In this document: positions 1 to 11,090 of the stretch, piece by piece
Layout of the letters: each line of letters opens with the position of its first letter
Numbering within the stretch: position 1 is the stretch's first letter
NCBI GenBank assembly: GCA_973895155.1
Contig: OZ316893.1
Coordinates: 9,920,001-9,984,000, forward strand
Direction: 5' to 3'
From: Marsupella aquatica
Lineage: Eukaryota; Marchantiophyta
Length of the DNA stretch: 64,000 bases
Notes under the pieces: model-generated
Told to the model about the DNA's origin: nothing
The model's database searches: none
What the model saw: the letters and a program-made list of their open reading frames with translations, nothing else
Translations under genes and position numbers: made by a program

Positions 1-47
1 AAGTCTCTAGACACTTTAGTGGATCTGACTTTGTAGGAACTTATAAG

Positions 48-330
48 TGTTGAACAATCAATAGCATTGGTTTTCGGACATTACTATTGACTCAACACAA
101 GAGATTCATGGTTCATCTAGCCCTCACCCCACACGTTAATTCCATCCACGGGAACACAAAAGAGTCTAGCTTAGTTAATTTATTGAACTCTAGGTCTGTC
201 AATCAGCCATATTGAGTGTTCACATACTATTTAAGTTCTCCTTGTCTCTTAGATATATAACTCCATAACATAATTGAGCCTGTTTAAGTTCACTCAGTGT
301 CAAGCTAAGTCCTTCTAGTCAATATAGTAG
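48..330 (-). mobile_element. Decayed Copia LTR remnant
   Basis: This stretch is a diverged relative of the LTRs at 30195-30579 and 45896-46280. Shared blocks in the same order include CACAAGAGAT, GTGGTTCA-like, TCCACGGGAACACA and TTGAACTCTA, followed by a CTCCTTGTCTCTTA / CTCCTTATCTCTCA block. It starts with TGTTGAACA, like the LTR edge of the intact element. No matching internal region follows, so it looks like a solo or truncated LTR. Orientation is that of the intact Copia, which is coded on the minus strand. The downstream boundary is uncertain. Confidence 0.6.
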
Positions 331-335
331 TGATA

Positions 336-411
336 CATCTAACCTTAATCAAGTACCGATCAGTGGTTAGAAGCATCTAACCTTAATCAAGTACCGACCA
401 GTGGTTAGAAG
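336..411. repeat. 38-bp tandem duplication
   Basis: Two copies of a 38-bp unit (336-373 and 374-411) start CATCTAACCTTAATCAAG and differ at one visible base (CCGATCAG against CCGACCAG). They lie at the edge of the decayed LTR, which may itself carry short direct repeats as the intact LTRs do. Confidence 0.9.
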
Positions 412-423
412 AATCAGCTTTTT

Positions 424-888
424 ACTCGCCTGTCCCCCAAACTACCTGCTATTATTAACATGTCCTCCAAACAAAATTAATTATCAACTGGTCCCCCATT
501 TCGTGCTCGGGTCAGTATCAACCTGTATACTCATTGTCGTTGCCATGTGGCAATTCACAATTGGCTAGACTTAACCCTCCGACACCCCCCTTGGCCCCCT
601 TCCCCTTCCCCATTGCGTTTTCCTGAGGAAAAATGAGGGCCAAAAGTGTCAAGTTTTTGCAAGGGGTGTGGGGAGGAAAATGACATATTTTTGCCCCTCC
701 TGGACCTGCAACTGTGCCCTGCTATGAGGAGAGGGGCCGAGGGGGGTGCTGGCAGGTTCAGGCTAGCCATGTGACAATGGGAACCCGTAAAGTTAATACT
801 GAACCCAATACAAAATGGGGACAAGTTGATAATAAATTTTATTGGGGGGCACGCTAGTAATATTGGGTACTTTGGGGGACAGGTTAGT
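424..888. mobile_element. Fold-back / long-TIR MITE
   Basis: The left arm (about 424-530) is the imperfect reverse complement of the right arm (about 783-888). Both arms contain, outside to inside, CCTGTCCCCCAAA, a TATTA-containing block, TTATCAACTNGTCCCC and GGGTTCAGTAT-like sequence. The centre (531-782) is GC-richer and has no convincing gene. This is the structure of a non-autonomous DNA transposon with terminal inverted repeats of about 105 bp. No clear target duplication was found, so the exact ends and superfamily (Mutator-like is one option) are open. Confidence 0.7.
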
Positions 889-2604
889 ACAATGATGTTA
901 GAAGAATTGTGGTTACATAGTAACTCTAGACCCAAAAGTAAATGCTTAACATGACGGTGCAAGACAAGACAGTGTGACCACCTCTATCTTACTAACTAGA
1001 AATGCGGGGAGAAATCCACTCAACCGTTGATTGGAACATGGATCCCGTATCATAACATCAAGTAGCATGTTTAGCCTACAATTTCAGTCTATTGCATTGA
1101 ATGAATGGTAATAAATGACCCACTTTTCATCTACCCCCTTGTCATGCGTAGCCCCTTGCGGCAAACATGGGTGACATACAGGAACTTTTCTATTCTAGTA
1201 GCTCAATAACACTTCTTGTTGGCACCCCCATATACCAAAATGGGGGTAAAGCAAGGGGTAAAGACAAAGATGCTTTAATAAGGGCAATGTTGGATTTTAT
1301 TGTGAGTTTTCCAAACCTCTAACCACATAAACGACTATCAACATGCAGTCGACCAATGGTTTTTGGCCTGCTGGTGCTTCTCTTGACATGAAAAATGTGC
1401 TAAGTCTCCTTAGCCATGCTTGTTGAAATAATTCTTTTTGTTGGACATGTGAATGTTGCTATGCCAAGTCCTGTACCTTATCTTTGACTTATTCTACAAT
1501 GACCGCCCTCCTTGGGCCCAAACTCTCCTAAGTATGCATGTCACGTCCTCCCTCTAAGCAGTGAGTCTGGCAATGAGTGGCCCTCCGTAATTGTCAGATG
1601 CTCGGCAGTGCCCCTTCAACCCACAGAGGTTGAGAAGCCCACTTGATAGCTTCACAAATTCCTGTCATCGTCTTTGATTAGAAGCTTGTCAAGCTTCACA
1701 CTTGTTGGCGTCCACATGAACTTCTCCAAGACTTTGTCAGTTTCTACGAATGTAGTCTTGTATGCTCCACAGTCTGGCTATCTTCACTCGCTCATGCACT
1801 GTGTGTTCTGGCCTCTCGTCTTGGTAAGTTGGTATAGACTCCTTGAGCAAACAGCCCCAAAACTAACTTGCCTGGTTGACCATGTTCATTCCTTAAAAGG
1901 AATCAACACACCTTATTGCTTCAATCCCCTCCCAATCACACGCACTCATGTCTGCATTGTCAATCAATGCATAGTGTTCACCAGTCGAGCCGAATGACAA
2001 AAATGTGAGAATGAACAGTAAAAAGTCATGGGCCCAAACCTTACCCCTCACCAAACCCCTTGTCAAAGCTGCCACGGTTAGACTCATTGTAACAACACTA
2101 GTTAAAAGATAGGGAGATCTTGTATTGCAGAGACTTGGTATGGCCGCCCTGGGCCCTCAGTCTTAACTAATACATGGAGGACGTGCGAACGCTTGAAGAG
2201 TAGTTTTTATTCATTTTGAACTAATAATTATAATTATTACCGGTAATAAGGGAACTTTTAATGGTAAAATGGAAATAACAATGGGTAAACACGAAAAGGG
2301 CCCGATTGCAGGGGGTCCACTTCTTTTACATGGAGTGAGGGCCCAGGGTATGGCAGACAGGCCTAGAGTGCAGTAAATTTCTCGTGTGTTCCCGTGGATG
2401 TAGCCTCAATTGAGGTGAAGCACGCCCGGAACCACATATCTATTTTGTGTTGACTATTTGTTTGTTGAATGGTTCAGAAAGAAGAATTAAGGGGCCCAGG
2501 TTGCGCTTGTGAACAAGGATCGCCACCTGAATCGAGTTACAAAGCGATTCCTACAATTTGTTGACTGTCCTTGTGTTGCATAGGAGAAATCGAATCTCTT
2601 GACA
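889..2604. other. Intergenic, no gene recognised
   Basis: No coding region with recognisable family features, RNA gene or clear repeat was found here. Short open frames on both strands lack codon structure or homology that I recognise. Confidence 0.6.
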
Positions 2605-2874
2605 TCAGGTTCTCACCTTACTGCAACTGTGAAAGAGGTGCTGAGTGTGTTCAAAGCTCAAATTACAGCGTTGACACAACCCTGTGCACACTCCCCAGTG
2701 ATTGGCTTGGCCATTCGTGAAGAAACCATGCTGCAATAATCTCAAGATGAATAGTCTAACCTTCGGGATAGTCCATCCTCCCCACAGCCTCTTCCATCTC
2801 TTGCACCATTGAGTGGCCGATTCGGTGATGCCCCATCGTCTATTGAGTTTTGCAGTGTCTAAAGGATTATCCAA
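2605..2874 (-). pseudogene. LINE zf-RVT C-terminal zinc-binding fragment
   Basis: The 89-residue frame contains a W-x(3-4)-P-K-x(3)-F-x-L-R-L-L block followed by CQRCNLSFEHTQHLFHSC, a Cys/His arrangement typical of the zinc-binding module after plant LINE reverse transcriptases (zf-RVT). It is in a different frame from the reverse transcriptase at 3561-4793, so at least one indel separates them. A connector in a third frame lies at 2999-3442. Confidence 0.8.
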
Positions 2875-3560
2875 CTGAGCGACGGCCCAGGTACTATTTG
2901 GAAATCTTCATCCTCTTTTGTTCTTTGTCCATTCCCATTTCCAGCCAGCACATTGATGGAGATCACTTCCTTGCAGAGTGGTGGTGGAAGAAATCACCCT
3001 ATTGGAATTCTCCAAACTCTTCCTCTCCTACTCTCCTTGTGCTATGGATTATATTGTTGATGCTAGTGATCTCTTTCCAGGTATGGTGATGTGATATCAG
3101 GTCAGAAATTTTCTTGATTCCCCGGGTAGGGAGAAATCTACGCAAATCAATTTGTTGTTGCTCGGGAGTGTGCTTATCTCTATAATAGAGGCAGATCGTT
3201 TGCTCTATAGTAAGGTGATATGGTAGTTGGCATTTCCCAAACTCAAACTTCAATATGGGGCATTGTTTTCTCCATCCTTTGAGCAGGTTACTCACTGTGC
3301 GAGATCCAGTGATTTCAATTTCTGGGCATAGCAAAAGGATTTTCAGCGCAGGACCACTTACTTCTTTCATTTTTTGGGGGGCCCTTCTTGGCAGCACGCA
3401 AAATGATCTCATGTGCCATGAGAATTCACTCCTTGTCCTCACCCATTATCAATTTGGTGATGTGGTGCATTTTCAGTGCCTCTGCTTGATTTTTGAAAGT
3501 GGGCAGCCCCAGGCCACCGTCAGCTTTGGCTGCAGTCACTTCCTTCCACGCTATTAGCGA

Positions 3561-4793
3561 CTATTTGTATCCTCCATTGTGGTTGCGTCCCCACAAAAAT
3601 CTCTGACACACTTTTTCCAAGTCTTGATACTCGGTTTTGTAGAGAGCCAAAGCCATCAGATGGTAGGTCGGTATAGCTCTAATCACATGCTTCAAGAGAA
3701 TCACCCTACCTACAAGCGTAAGGCTCCTATTTGCCCAAGTGTTGAGTCTCGTCCTCAACTTATCAAGTAGAAAGGCTGCTTCATGAGAGGGTTGTATTTT
3801 GTATCCTATTGGGTAGCCAAGGTATTCCCAGATCTCTCCAACTTTAGCAATCTTACATCCAGTCTCCTCCATCCATGGCGGGTATTGGTTGTTGAGAAGA
3901 TTAATCGGAACGATCTGGGATTTCATAACATTCAGTCGCGCTCCAGAGATGTTTTCGAACTTCTGTATGACAGCCCGAGTTGCGTGGAATTCTTCTTCAA
4001 TAGCCTCTAGAAACAGCCCGGTGTCATCTGCGAAAAGTTGATGGCTAAGGCTGCTGCCATTCCACAATTTCATCCCCTTGATCGCTCCCCTTTCAACCTG
4101 CTGGGCAATCATCGCCATGAATGGTTGAGTGGTGAGGGTGAATAGAATACTTGACATAGGGCAGCCCTGTCGAACTCCCCTTCTCAAATTGATGGCTCCC
4201 GTAAATCTCCCGTTTGTGTGTACCTTAGATTGTGCCCCTATGATTAGCCCTTTGACAAGAAGAATGATCTGAGTACTGAAACCCATCGCCTGCATGACAT
4301 CCCAAATAAATTCATGCGAAATTCTATCATAAGCCTTCATAAAATCGAGTTTCAGGAATAACAATTGTTGCTACTTTGTTGGGGCAAGTTCCTCTGCCAG
4401 CTTGAAAGTAAGCAGGTTATCCATGATGTCTCGTCCCTGCAAAAAGCCAGATTGTTGCGGATCCACCAAGCGCCCTGCAATCACCTTAATCCGATTAGCA
4501 AGGATTTTGGCAATAATCTTCTCAATCAATGTAAGCATCGTCAGTGGCCTCCAGTTGTTGAGCTCCAGTTTATCTTGGTTTTTTGGGATGAGCTTGATAA
4601 CTCCTGCCAGTGCTCTTGTGGTCATCCATCCATCCGACCAATAAGCTAGAACCATTTTGTGGCATGTCGGGCCCATAAATGACCAGCATTTGAGGAGGAC
4701 CTCCACGGTTAGTCCATCCAAGCCCGGGAACTTGTCCTTGGGTAGGTTGGAAACAATCCTGTTCACTTCTTCCTCTGTGGGAGCTAGGCCCAT
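3561..4793 (-). pseudogene. LINE reverse transcriptase domain (broken)
   Basis: The RVT_1 domain is recognisable from several motifs in the correct order: a GRDIMDNLL-type block, motif A (LDFMKAYD), motif B (RRGVRQGCPMSS) and the catalytic motif C (FADD). A GARLNVMKSQ block and a YLGYPIG block follow, typical of plant LINE reverse transcriptases. An in-frame TAG at 4371-4373 interrupts the domain just before motif A, and a second TAG at 3561-3563 precedes readable downstream sequence in the same frame. The protein would copy LINE RNA at nicked target DNA, but this copy cannot make a full protein. Confidence 0.9.
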
Positions 4794-4854
4794 TTGGTTA
4801 TTCTCTCTAAGGGTAACTTTGTTAGTTAGGAGTTCAAGAGAGATGGCTCTGTCG

Positions 4855-5305
4855 GTTCAGATTGACAAATTTCTCTGCCTTTCCAATGAGTGTGGCAATA
4901 AGGATTTTTGATCATGAGGTCATGAATTCTTTTAGTTTTCCAACATTGAGTCCGACATTGACAAATTTCAAGCCAGATTTTATCACGGTACTAAGGAGAT
5001 CACAGGGATTTCAATCTCTCTAGCTTTCTAATGTGTGACATTGGGAGTATTCGTCAAGAATAGAAAGATCATGAGTATCCAAATTTCTCTAGCTTTCCAA
5101 TGAGCCTAACATTAATAGATTTTGTCACCCGTTTTGTCAAGTACTAAGGAGATGATGCGTTTCTAATTTTACTCTAGTTTTCCAATGAGTGTGACATTGC
5201 GAGATTTTATCAAGACAGTACTAAAGACGTCATGAGTTTCTTGATCTTGAGTTTTCCAATGAATCAAACATTGACAAATTTCATCAAATACTAAGAAGAT
5301 TAATT
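4855..5305. repeat. Degenerate tandem array, period about 75-85 bp
   Basis: About six diverged units each contain a TTTCTCTAGCTTTCCAATGA-like core, then GTGTGACATTG, a GATTTTATCAAG block and GTACTAAGGAGAT / CATGAG. Core positions are near 4878, 4936, 5021, 5095, 5178 and 5251. The array starts where the LINE fragment stops being readable. It may be part of the LINE 5' region or an older satellite into which the LINE inserted. Confidence 0.7.
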
Positions 5306-6537
5306 ATTTAGTTTTATAGTGTGGAGCCAAAGGGGTTCTAACTATATACGTTCTATCTATTGGTTATTTCTTTCAAATTTGCAAGCAATTGAAAAATACA
5401 AGCATTTTGATTTAAAACACTGATATATCATTGACAAACATCAGAATGATAACTTTGTTTTACTAAATGTCATTTCTTCCTTTGTATTGCAGTTTTTTTA
5501 TGCTTAATACTTACGGCATGGCGCCCCAAAAATTACGTTGCTCTTGCCACAAACATGAATGTGCGCTTTTGTTACTGTCAAATATAAGATCTATCCTGTT
5601 TGTGGCTGGTTGTGCTGATGTGGGGCAACCATGTGGTAGAGGACCTCTCATGGGGTCTCTAATTATAATTCAGGATCAAGGTCCACTGTTCATGACCTAC
5701 TCAATTGAATGAAGAGGTAGGCCATTATTTCTCTAGTAACAACAAATTATGATAATTATATTAGTTTGCTATGCTATTAAGTAGGGATCGGCATGAGGAG
5801 TCTGGGTACACGTCGTTCCTGTGCATACACAAGTGTAGCTAGGATACTCCTAAGAACCAGTAAATAATTTTTGCAATGGTTGCTAATACAGATTTACAGG
5901 AGCATGGGAAAGACACTTGCATTTGCCTTCTTTGGACCTCTTGTGCTTTTACTCTTGTTACATGCAATACAGGAAGCAAGCCCACTCAGAAGGAACAGCC
6001 AAGGCTGTCAGCCAGAACAAGACATCCTACTTAACCTGGACATAACCACTTGTGGGGGATTCCTTGGGGACTAGTTTCTGGCATTTTGTGGGTTTTTTCA
6101 ACTATGTCCTGTGGGTCTTAAACTATAGGTGCCACTGCTGGAAGGGCTCTGTTTCTAACTGATACCGGCCACTAGTCATATGCCTAGGTGAGCTGTATCC
6201 ACCTGGGGACTGTTCATTTGCCTACAAACTTTCCCATGCATTTCCCATCATTGGACTCTATACCCTACAGAGGGTTGGTGGTAATTCTTTAAAAACCTGA
6301 ACTACTTTTAGAGGCAGAGTTTTTGTGTAACATAGATCTTTATGAGATCTATATTTTGAGCAGTAGATCGCCCTATGATGAACTAAGGAGGTGTCACTCA
6401 TGCTCGGAAATTCTCAAAAATCTGATATGTTCTGCCATGAACACTATCATATTAAAATGAGTACCACAAGTGACCTGGAATAGTTTAACAATTGTTTTTG
6501 TATTGAACTGAAATGAGGAAGAACACTTATAGTCTCT

Positions 6538-6563
6538 CCCCCCCCCCCCCCCCCCCCCCCCCC
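6538..6563. repeat. C26 homopolymer
   Basis: Twenty-six consecutive C on the plus strand. Such tracts are rare in plant DNA, prone to slippage, and can form i-motif or G-quadruplex structures. The exact length is likely to be uncertain in the assembly. Confidence 0.95.
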
Positions 6564-8162
6564 AATGTGACATATTTTGGGGTTATTAAGGTCCTTAAAA
6601 AATCTCCTACTGATTGAAAGCCAATCATATCATTATAAATACATTTTCTTTTGCGTTTCGAATAAAGGAGAAATGCATGGCTATCAACTGCTCCTCCCTC
6701 AGACAACTGTAGACCTTTTTGTGAGAGACTTTTACTCTTTCCCATGGAACTCATGTTTGTAGTGCTGGATTCCCAGATAACGCTGAATCTAACTTTTGGA
6801 GGAGCATAGTGTTGTTTTTAAATATATATATTTTAGTTAGGAAGGAGTAAAGTAGTAACGTGTTGTTTTTGTTTTCTAAAGCAGTAAAGTGTTGTTGAAG
6901 GATCGCACATTTCTTCCATGTGACCCCAAAAAATAGACAAGCTCACAGTTTACTACTCATCATTTCTCTCTTATACCATGTACCGCGGTAAACTCCTCCA
7001 ATTTAAAGGACCAAACCCCTCTGGCTGTCCATCTTCCACGTTATTAATGAGAGAGCCCCACCCACATTCCCAGACTTCAATGCGGAGTCGTGCGTATCTT
7101 TGTATGTTCACAAGGACCACAACGAACCCATATTCTAACGATCTTCTTCTCCCTCTCCAAGGTCAATGCCTGCCTGTGATTAATCATTCCCTTGAATGTC
7201 GCATGGCATCAAAGGGGACTGAAATAGAAGAAACTCTGGTTTTGGGGTTTGCTTTAGCCTTGAGGTTAGTGCACTTCTTCTTTGACCCTCATTGGTTTTA
7301 GTCCATTGTATTTTGTTTGGCCTTTTTAAACCACACCTGCTCATTGAAAGAGGCCCCTTCCTTGCTTGACTACTGTTCATACATGCTCGCAGGCTGACCA
7401 AAAAAAGTGGAACTCACCATAAAAGGTGGCCCTCACAAGGTGGCCCTCACAGTAATGCTCTTGCCCATCCCTCTGTGAATGTGATTGTGTAGAATAAAGA
7501 GCTACGGGTTACCTGGAGCTCTTATACGTGAGACTGTGGTTGCAAAGCACATGTGCGCTTCATTAGTCTGGAACACATGTGACATCTATTTCAGACCAAA
7601 AAGATAGAAGAAAAAAACCAAAATAAAACAGAGTGTAGCACTGAAAGTAGAAGATTTTCACCTTTAGCAAGTGCTTTCCTTTTTTTTCTCTCTGCAAGAA
7701 ACCGCCCAGACGTAGAATGCCCAGGGTAGAAAGCCAGGTAGAAAGCAAGTGTTAGGAACAAAACTGAAGCTCCAATGAGCTGTCAATGTGCAGACGGACC
7801 ATTGCAACCCCCATTGACTACTATGAAACATTGCTTTTAACTCAGCTCGTAGCTTCCTTTCCTATAAATGCTCACCATTATCGAGTGCCCAGATCAAACC
7901 TTGGGGATCCATCCATATATCAACTTCTTTTGCCATTTCAATGCCTTCCCTTGCAACAAAAAGGAGTCCAAAATTGAAAAAAATTAAAAATCTTACTATG
8001 TCACCCCCAAAATTGAACTAAATTACTAATTTGCCCCCTGAACTATTTTAATTCCTAGATTGCCCGCCTACAAGGCATTGGAAGCCCAAAATCACTCAAT
8101 ACTTGGAACGTAGGCTAATATTTATCCAACCGAGCAGCTTACTAATTAAATCACTTTTGGGG

Positions 8163-8290
8163 CCAGCTTACAAGGGTTGTGCAGATAGGGATAACTTACT
8201 TAAAAACAGTGGGAAAACCCCCAATACTTAAGAAGGTTGTGCAGTTTTGGGTAACTTACTAAAAAGCAGTTGAAAGAAAACCCCCAAAAT
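8163..8290. repeat. Imperfect tandem duplication, about 60 bp
   Basis: Two successive units read GGTTGTGCAG..GGGATAACTTACT..AAACAGT..GAAAACCCCCAA and GGTTGTGCAG..GGGTAACTTACT..AAGCAGT..GAAAACCCCCAA. The unit ends resemble non-autonomous element termini, but no flanking target duplication is evident. Confidence 0.6.
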
Positions 8291-9085
8291 AGAGGAAAAA
8301 CAATCCTAGGACGTAAAGTTCTCTACACTACTGTAGTCCCCACTATCCTTTCTCCTCCTGCATAGTATGCGTGCACGGCAGTTTGTCCCTCCAGTGCACC
8401 CTTCTTCATTCCTTACATTATGGCTTAGCCTGGTTTGCCTTCATTCCCTGGATTAGCTTGGTATGCTTTGTCAATGCTTCCTTCTGGATCGAGCAATCGA
8501 TCGTGCTTTCGTCTTTAGGACGTGCGTAGTATTAATAGCTTGTTCGTTGTGTGAACACTACTACTGTTCTCGGAAAGTCCAACGGTATCCTTTTTGGCCG
8601 ACGAACATTCCATTCATCCCGCATCCCCTAATTCCCATTCATTGCACATTACCGTAGGGACGAGCAGGTTGGTACATGTTGTGCCAATGCCATAAATAAT
8701 TTATTACATTTCCCTTGTTTACTTTAAAAATGTTTATATCCATACATCATTATTTCACTTGAGAATATTTAGAATGTTCCTAGATATGCATTTTAAGAAG
8801 TTTCACAACATTATCCCGCTTTTTCGTGGTGGGGGTGGGGAGCTGAGGTTTTTAAAAATCAGTTATTTCTTGCGAGAACGGAGAACCTGATAGTCTTTAG
8901 TGTCTTGTCTTGTCTCAGCTCAGGTTGGCTAATAACTACTTAGTGATCTTTACAATTCAATAGTCCAATGCTCCTAGGTTGCACCCTGAAGATGTCAAGA
9001 AGAGACAAGAAAACACTAGCAAGCCACAAAGATGCAAGTGAGTAAATGAAATGTGAATGAGGTAAAGAAAATCCAAGCATGGGCA

Positions 9086-9231
9086 CGCTTACCCTTTCCC
9101 TTACCCTTACCCTTACCCTTTCCCTGCCCCTTCCCTTTCTCTTTTCCTTTTCCTTTTTCCCTCCCCTCCTTTCTCTCCTTTTCCTCTTGCTCCTTCCCAC
9201 GCTCCCTCTCCTCACCCTTTTTCCCTTCAAC
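9086..9231. repeat. Polypyrimidine tract with G-quadruplex motif
   Basis: Almost uninterrupted pyrimidines on the plus strand, about 145 bp. It begins with a CCCTTA series at 9098-9119; the opposite strand reads GGGTAAGGGTAAGGGTAAGG, which fits an intramolecular G-quadruplex. It is not the plant telomere repeat (TTTAGGG). Open frames across it are low-complexity and not genes. Confidence 0.9.
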
Positions 9232-10867
9232 AAAATTTAGAAAGACGAAAGGAGGAAAAAGTAACCCAATAGAAAAAGATAATTCCTCTTTATAAAGAAA
9301 AAAGCCAAAAAATGCTCTTATACCGATGTACTTTTATGCACTGCTTCCATGCTGGAGAGTTATGTTGACATTAGGTGTTGTCAGTACCTTGTACCTATTT
9401 AGTGTAATAGCAAATATATCCTTTGGAAACATTTTTAGTCAATCCAAGGATATCAAAAACCCTGGAGTACATCTGATGCATTGCATTGTTTCTCCTTAGT
9501 ATTCAAAGTTTGCAAACAGATTGCACTCGAACATTTAGGCAGAAAAGAGTATTACAGTGTTTCATTAAAATTTTTGATAAACATTGGTATAAGCCATCTG
9601 CACTTTTGTCTAAAACTAAAGATCAAGGCGCACGACTGTGGACATTGTACACGAGAGGAGGCCTGGAGGCGAAAGTAATTTTTGATGTGGGCAAGGGGCA
9701 TGGGCCAATGTGACCTTTGTTCTTTTTGGACTCAACACGCCTAATGCTCATGATGAGGGTGGCTCACACAATGTTGGGGGCCCTGCTTCTCTCTTAGATT
9801 AATCTGGATCCTATATGGAGTGAAAAAGGTTGCAATTGGCTTTACAAGAACTCAAAGGGCAATCAAATACATTGTCTACTACTTCATGACAAGTAGTGGG
9901 CCCAAGAAAATGCTGACATGGAGTGATCATTTTGTCTAGAATGTTAGATCACCTACAGACTTGATTCAACAAGTTCCAAACTTTGGTTCCCTCAGGCTTC
10001 ATCCAAGGGATTTACATTTACTTTCAAAAGATTTATGGTCCAGAGTCTATCTTCAGAACAACAAATGATTGCCCAAATGACTTTGGTGATAAAATTCCCA
10101 ATGTCTTGTAAGTCCACCCTTGACCAGAAGCACCCGTTATGAATGTGTTGGGTCCTGCTGCCCACGCTATTGTGGGCTAAACATGCTTACTCAAAATGAG
10201 GGTTTGAGCATTGGTGTGGTTTGGAGACCCCTTAATTTTGAAACTGCTATATGATGAATTCACCTTTCATAGTTTATCTTGTTAAGAGTTTTAGTGTCAT
10301 ATATTTTTATTTCAATGTGCCTTATCAAGGGGCAACATGTGTATAATATACATTTTTATTTAATTTATGGACCCCTTTAATTTTAAGATTCAAGAGTATT
10401 TTGAACTCATTTTGGCAGCCCCCATATAAATTTTGATATTTGTGATTTATCAGAGATGAACTAAAGCTCCACCACTTGAACAAAGTATTATTATGAGTGA
10501 GAGAAATAGTTCTGTTTGTGTCTTAAGTTTTTCTTATGTCTTTCTTTCCTAAGTTTATGATTTTTATTGAAATGAGTGTCATTCATGAGGACATTGAACT
10601 AAGTGCAGACATAGTAGCATCCTTGATTGTACTTTCATTGGTCATTGTATACCAATCCTTCTAGTTATGTTTTCATATTTTATTTACTTTCAAATCACTA
10701 CAAGACGCTATATGGAGAGACTTCAGGGTTAGTCACCTTTGGTCCTAAAATGTGTTTATGTCAGAATTTGAGAGTTTAATGAAAACACTATTGAGGGAGA
10801 AAAAAATGATAGTATATACAAAATACTCTGTCCTTGAGGTTCAATGTCCAAAGGTAATTACACTATT

Positions 10868-11090
10868 ATAGCACAATGCTCAAACCTTGTTATGAGGGGT
10901 AGCATTTTTAGGTGGAAAAAAGCTGTCTGAAAAGTCTTGGTCACTTTTGGCAAAAGTTTTGATAGGTTTTCTCATTAGCCAGTTTCTCGCCTAGCCACAG
11001 ACCCAATTAGTTAGAATTTCACTACTATCTTTAAATCTACTGTAGTAAATTTGCAAAAATGAAATAAGAAATATTACTACTGTAGCATCT
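10868..11090 (+). repeat. Dispersed repeat, copy 1
   Basis: The segment shares ordered blocks with the reverse complement of 49920-50165, the best being AGCCAGTTTCTCGCCTAGCC (AGCCAGTTTCTTGCCTAGCC in the other copy), flanked by a TAGCATTTTT / GCATTTTTTAAGTGG block and a TCTACTGTAG-like block. It is a member of an interspersed repeat family of unknown class. Confidence 0.55.

Larger units (their letters stand above)
2605..4860 (-). mobile_element. Degenerate LINE (non-LTR retrotransposon)
   Basis: This is a minus-strand LINE fragment made of a reverse transcriptase followed by a C-terminal zf-RVT-type domain, the order usual for plant L1-like LINEs. The coding sequence lies in three frames: 4850-3400 in one, 3440-3000 in the second and 2874-2605 in the third. 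In-frame stops lie at about 4371 and 3561. No endonuclease domain is visible, so the element is probably 5' truncated near 4850, where it abuts a degenerate tandem array. No poly-A tail or target duplication was identified. It is an old, dead copy. Confidence 0.85.

Noticed and set aside
9053-9295. Plus- and minus-strand frames rich in Pro/Phe or Arg/Lys/Glu
   Set aside because: They are translations of the polypyrimidine tract and have no complexity of their own.
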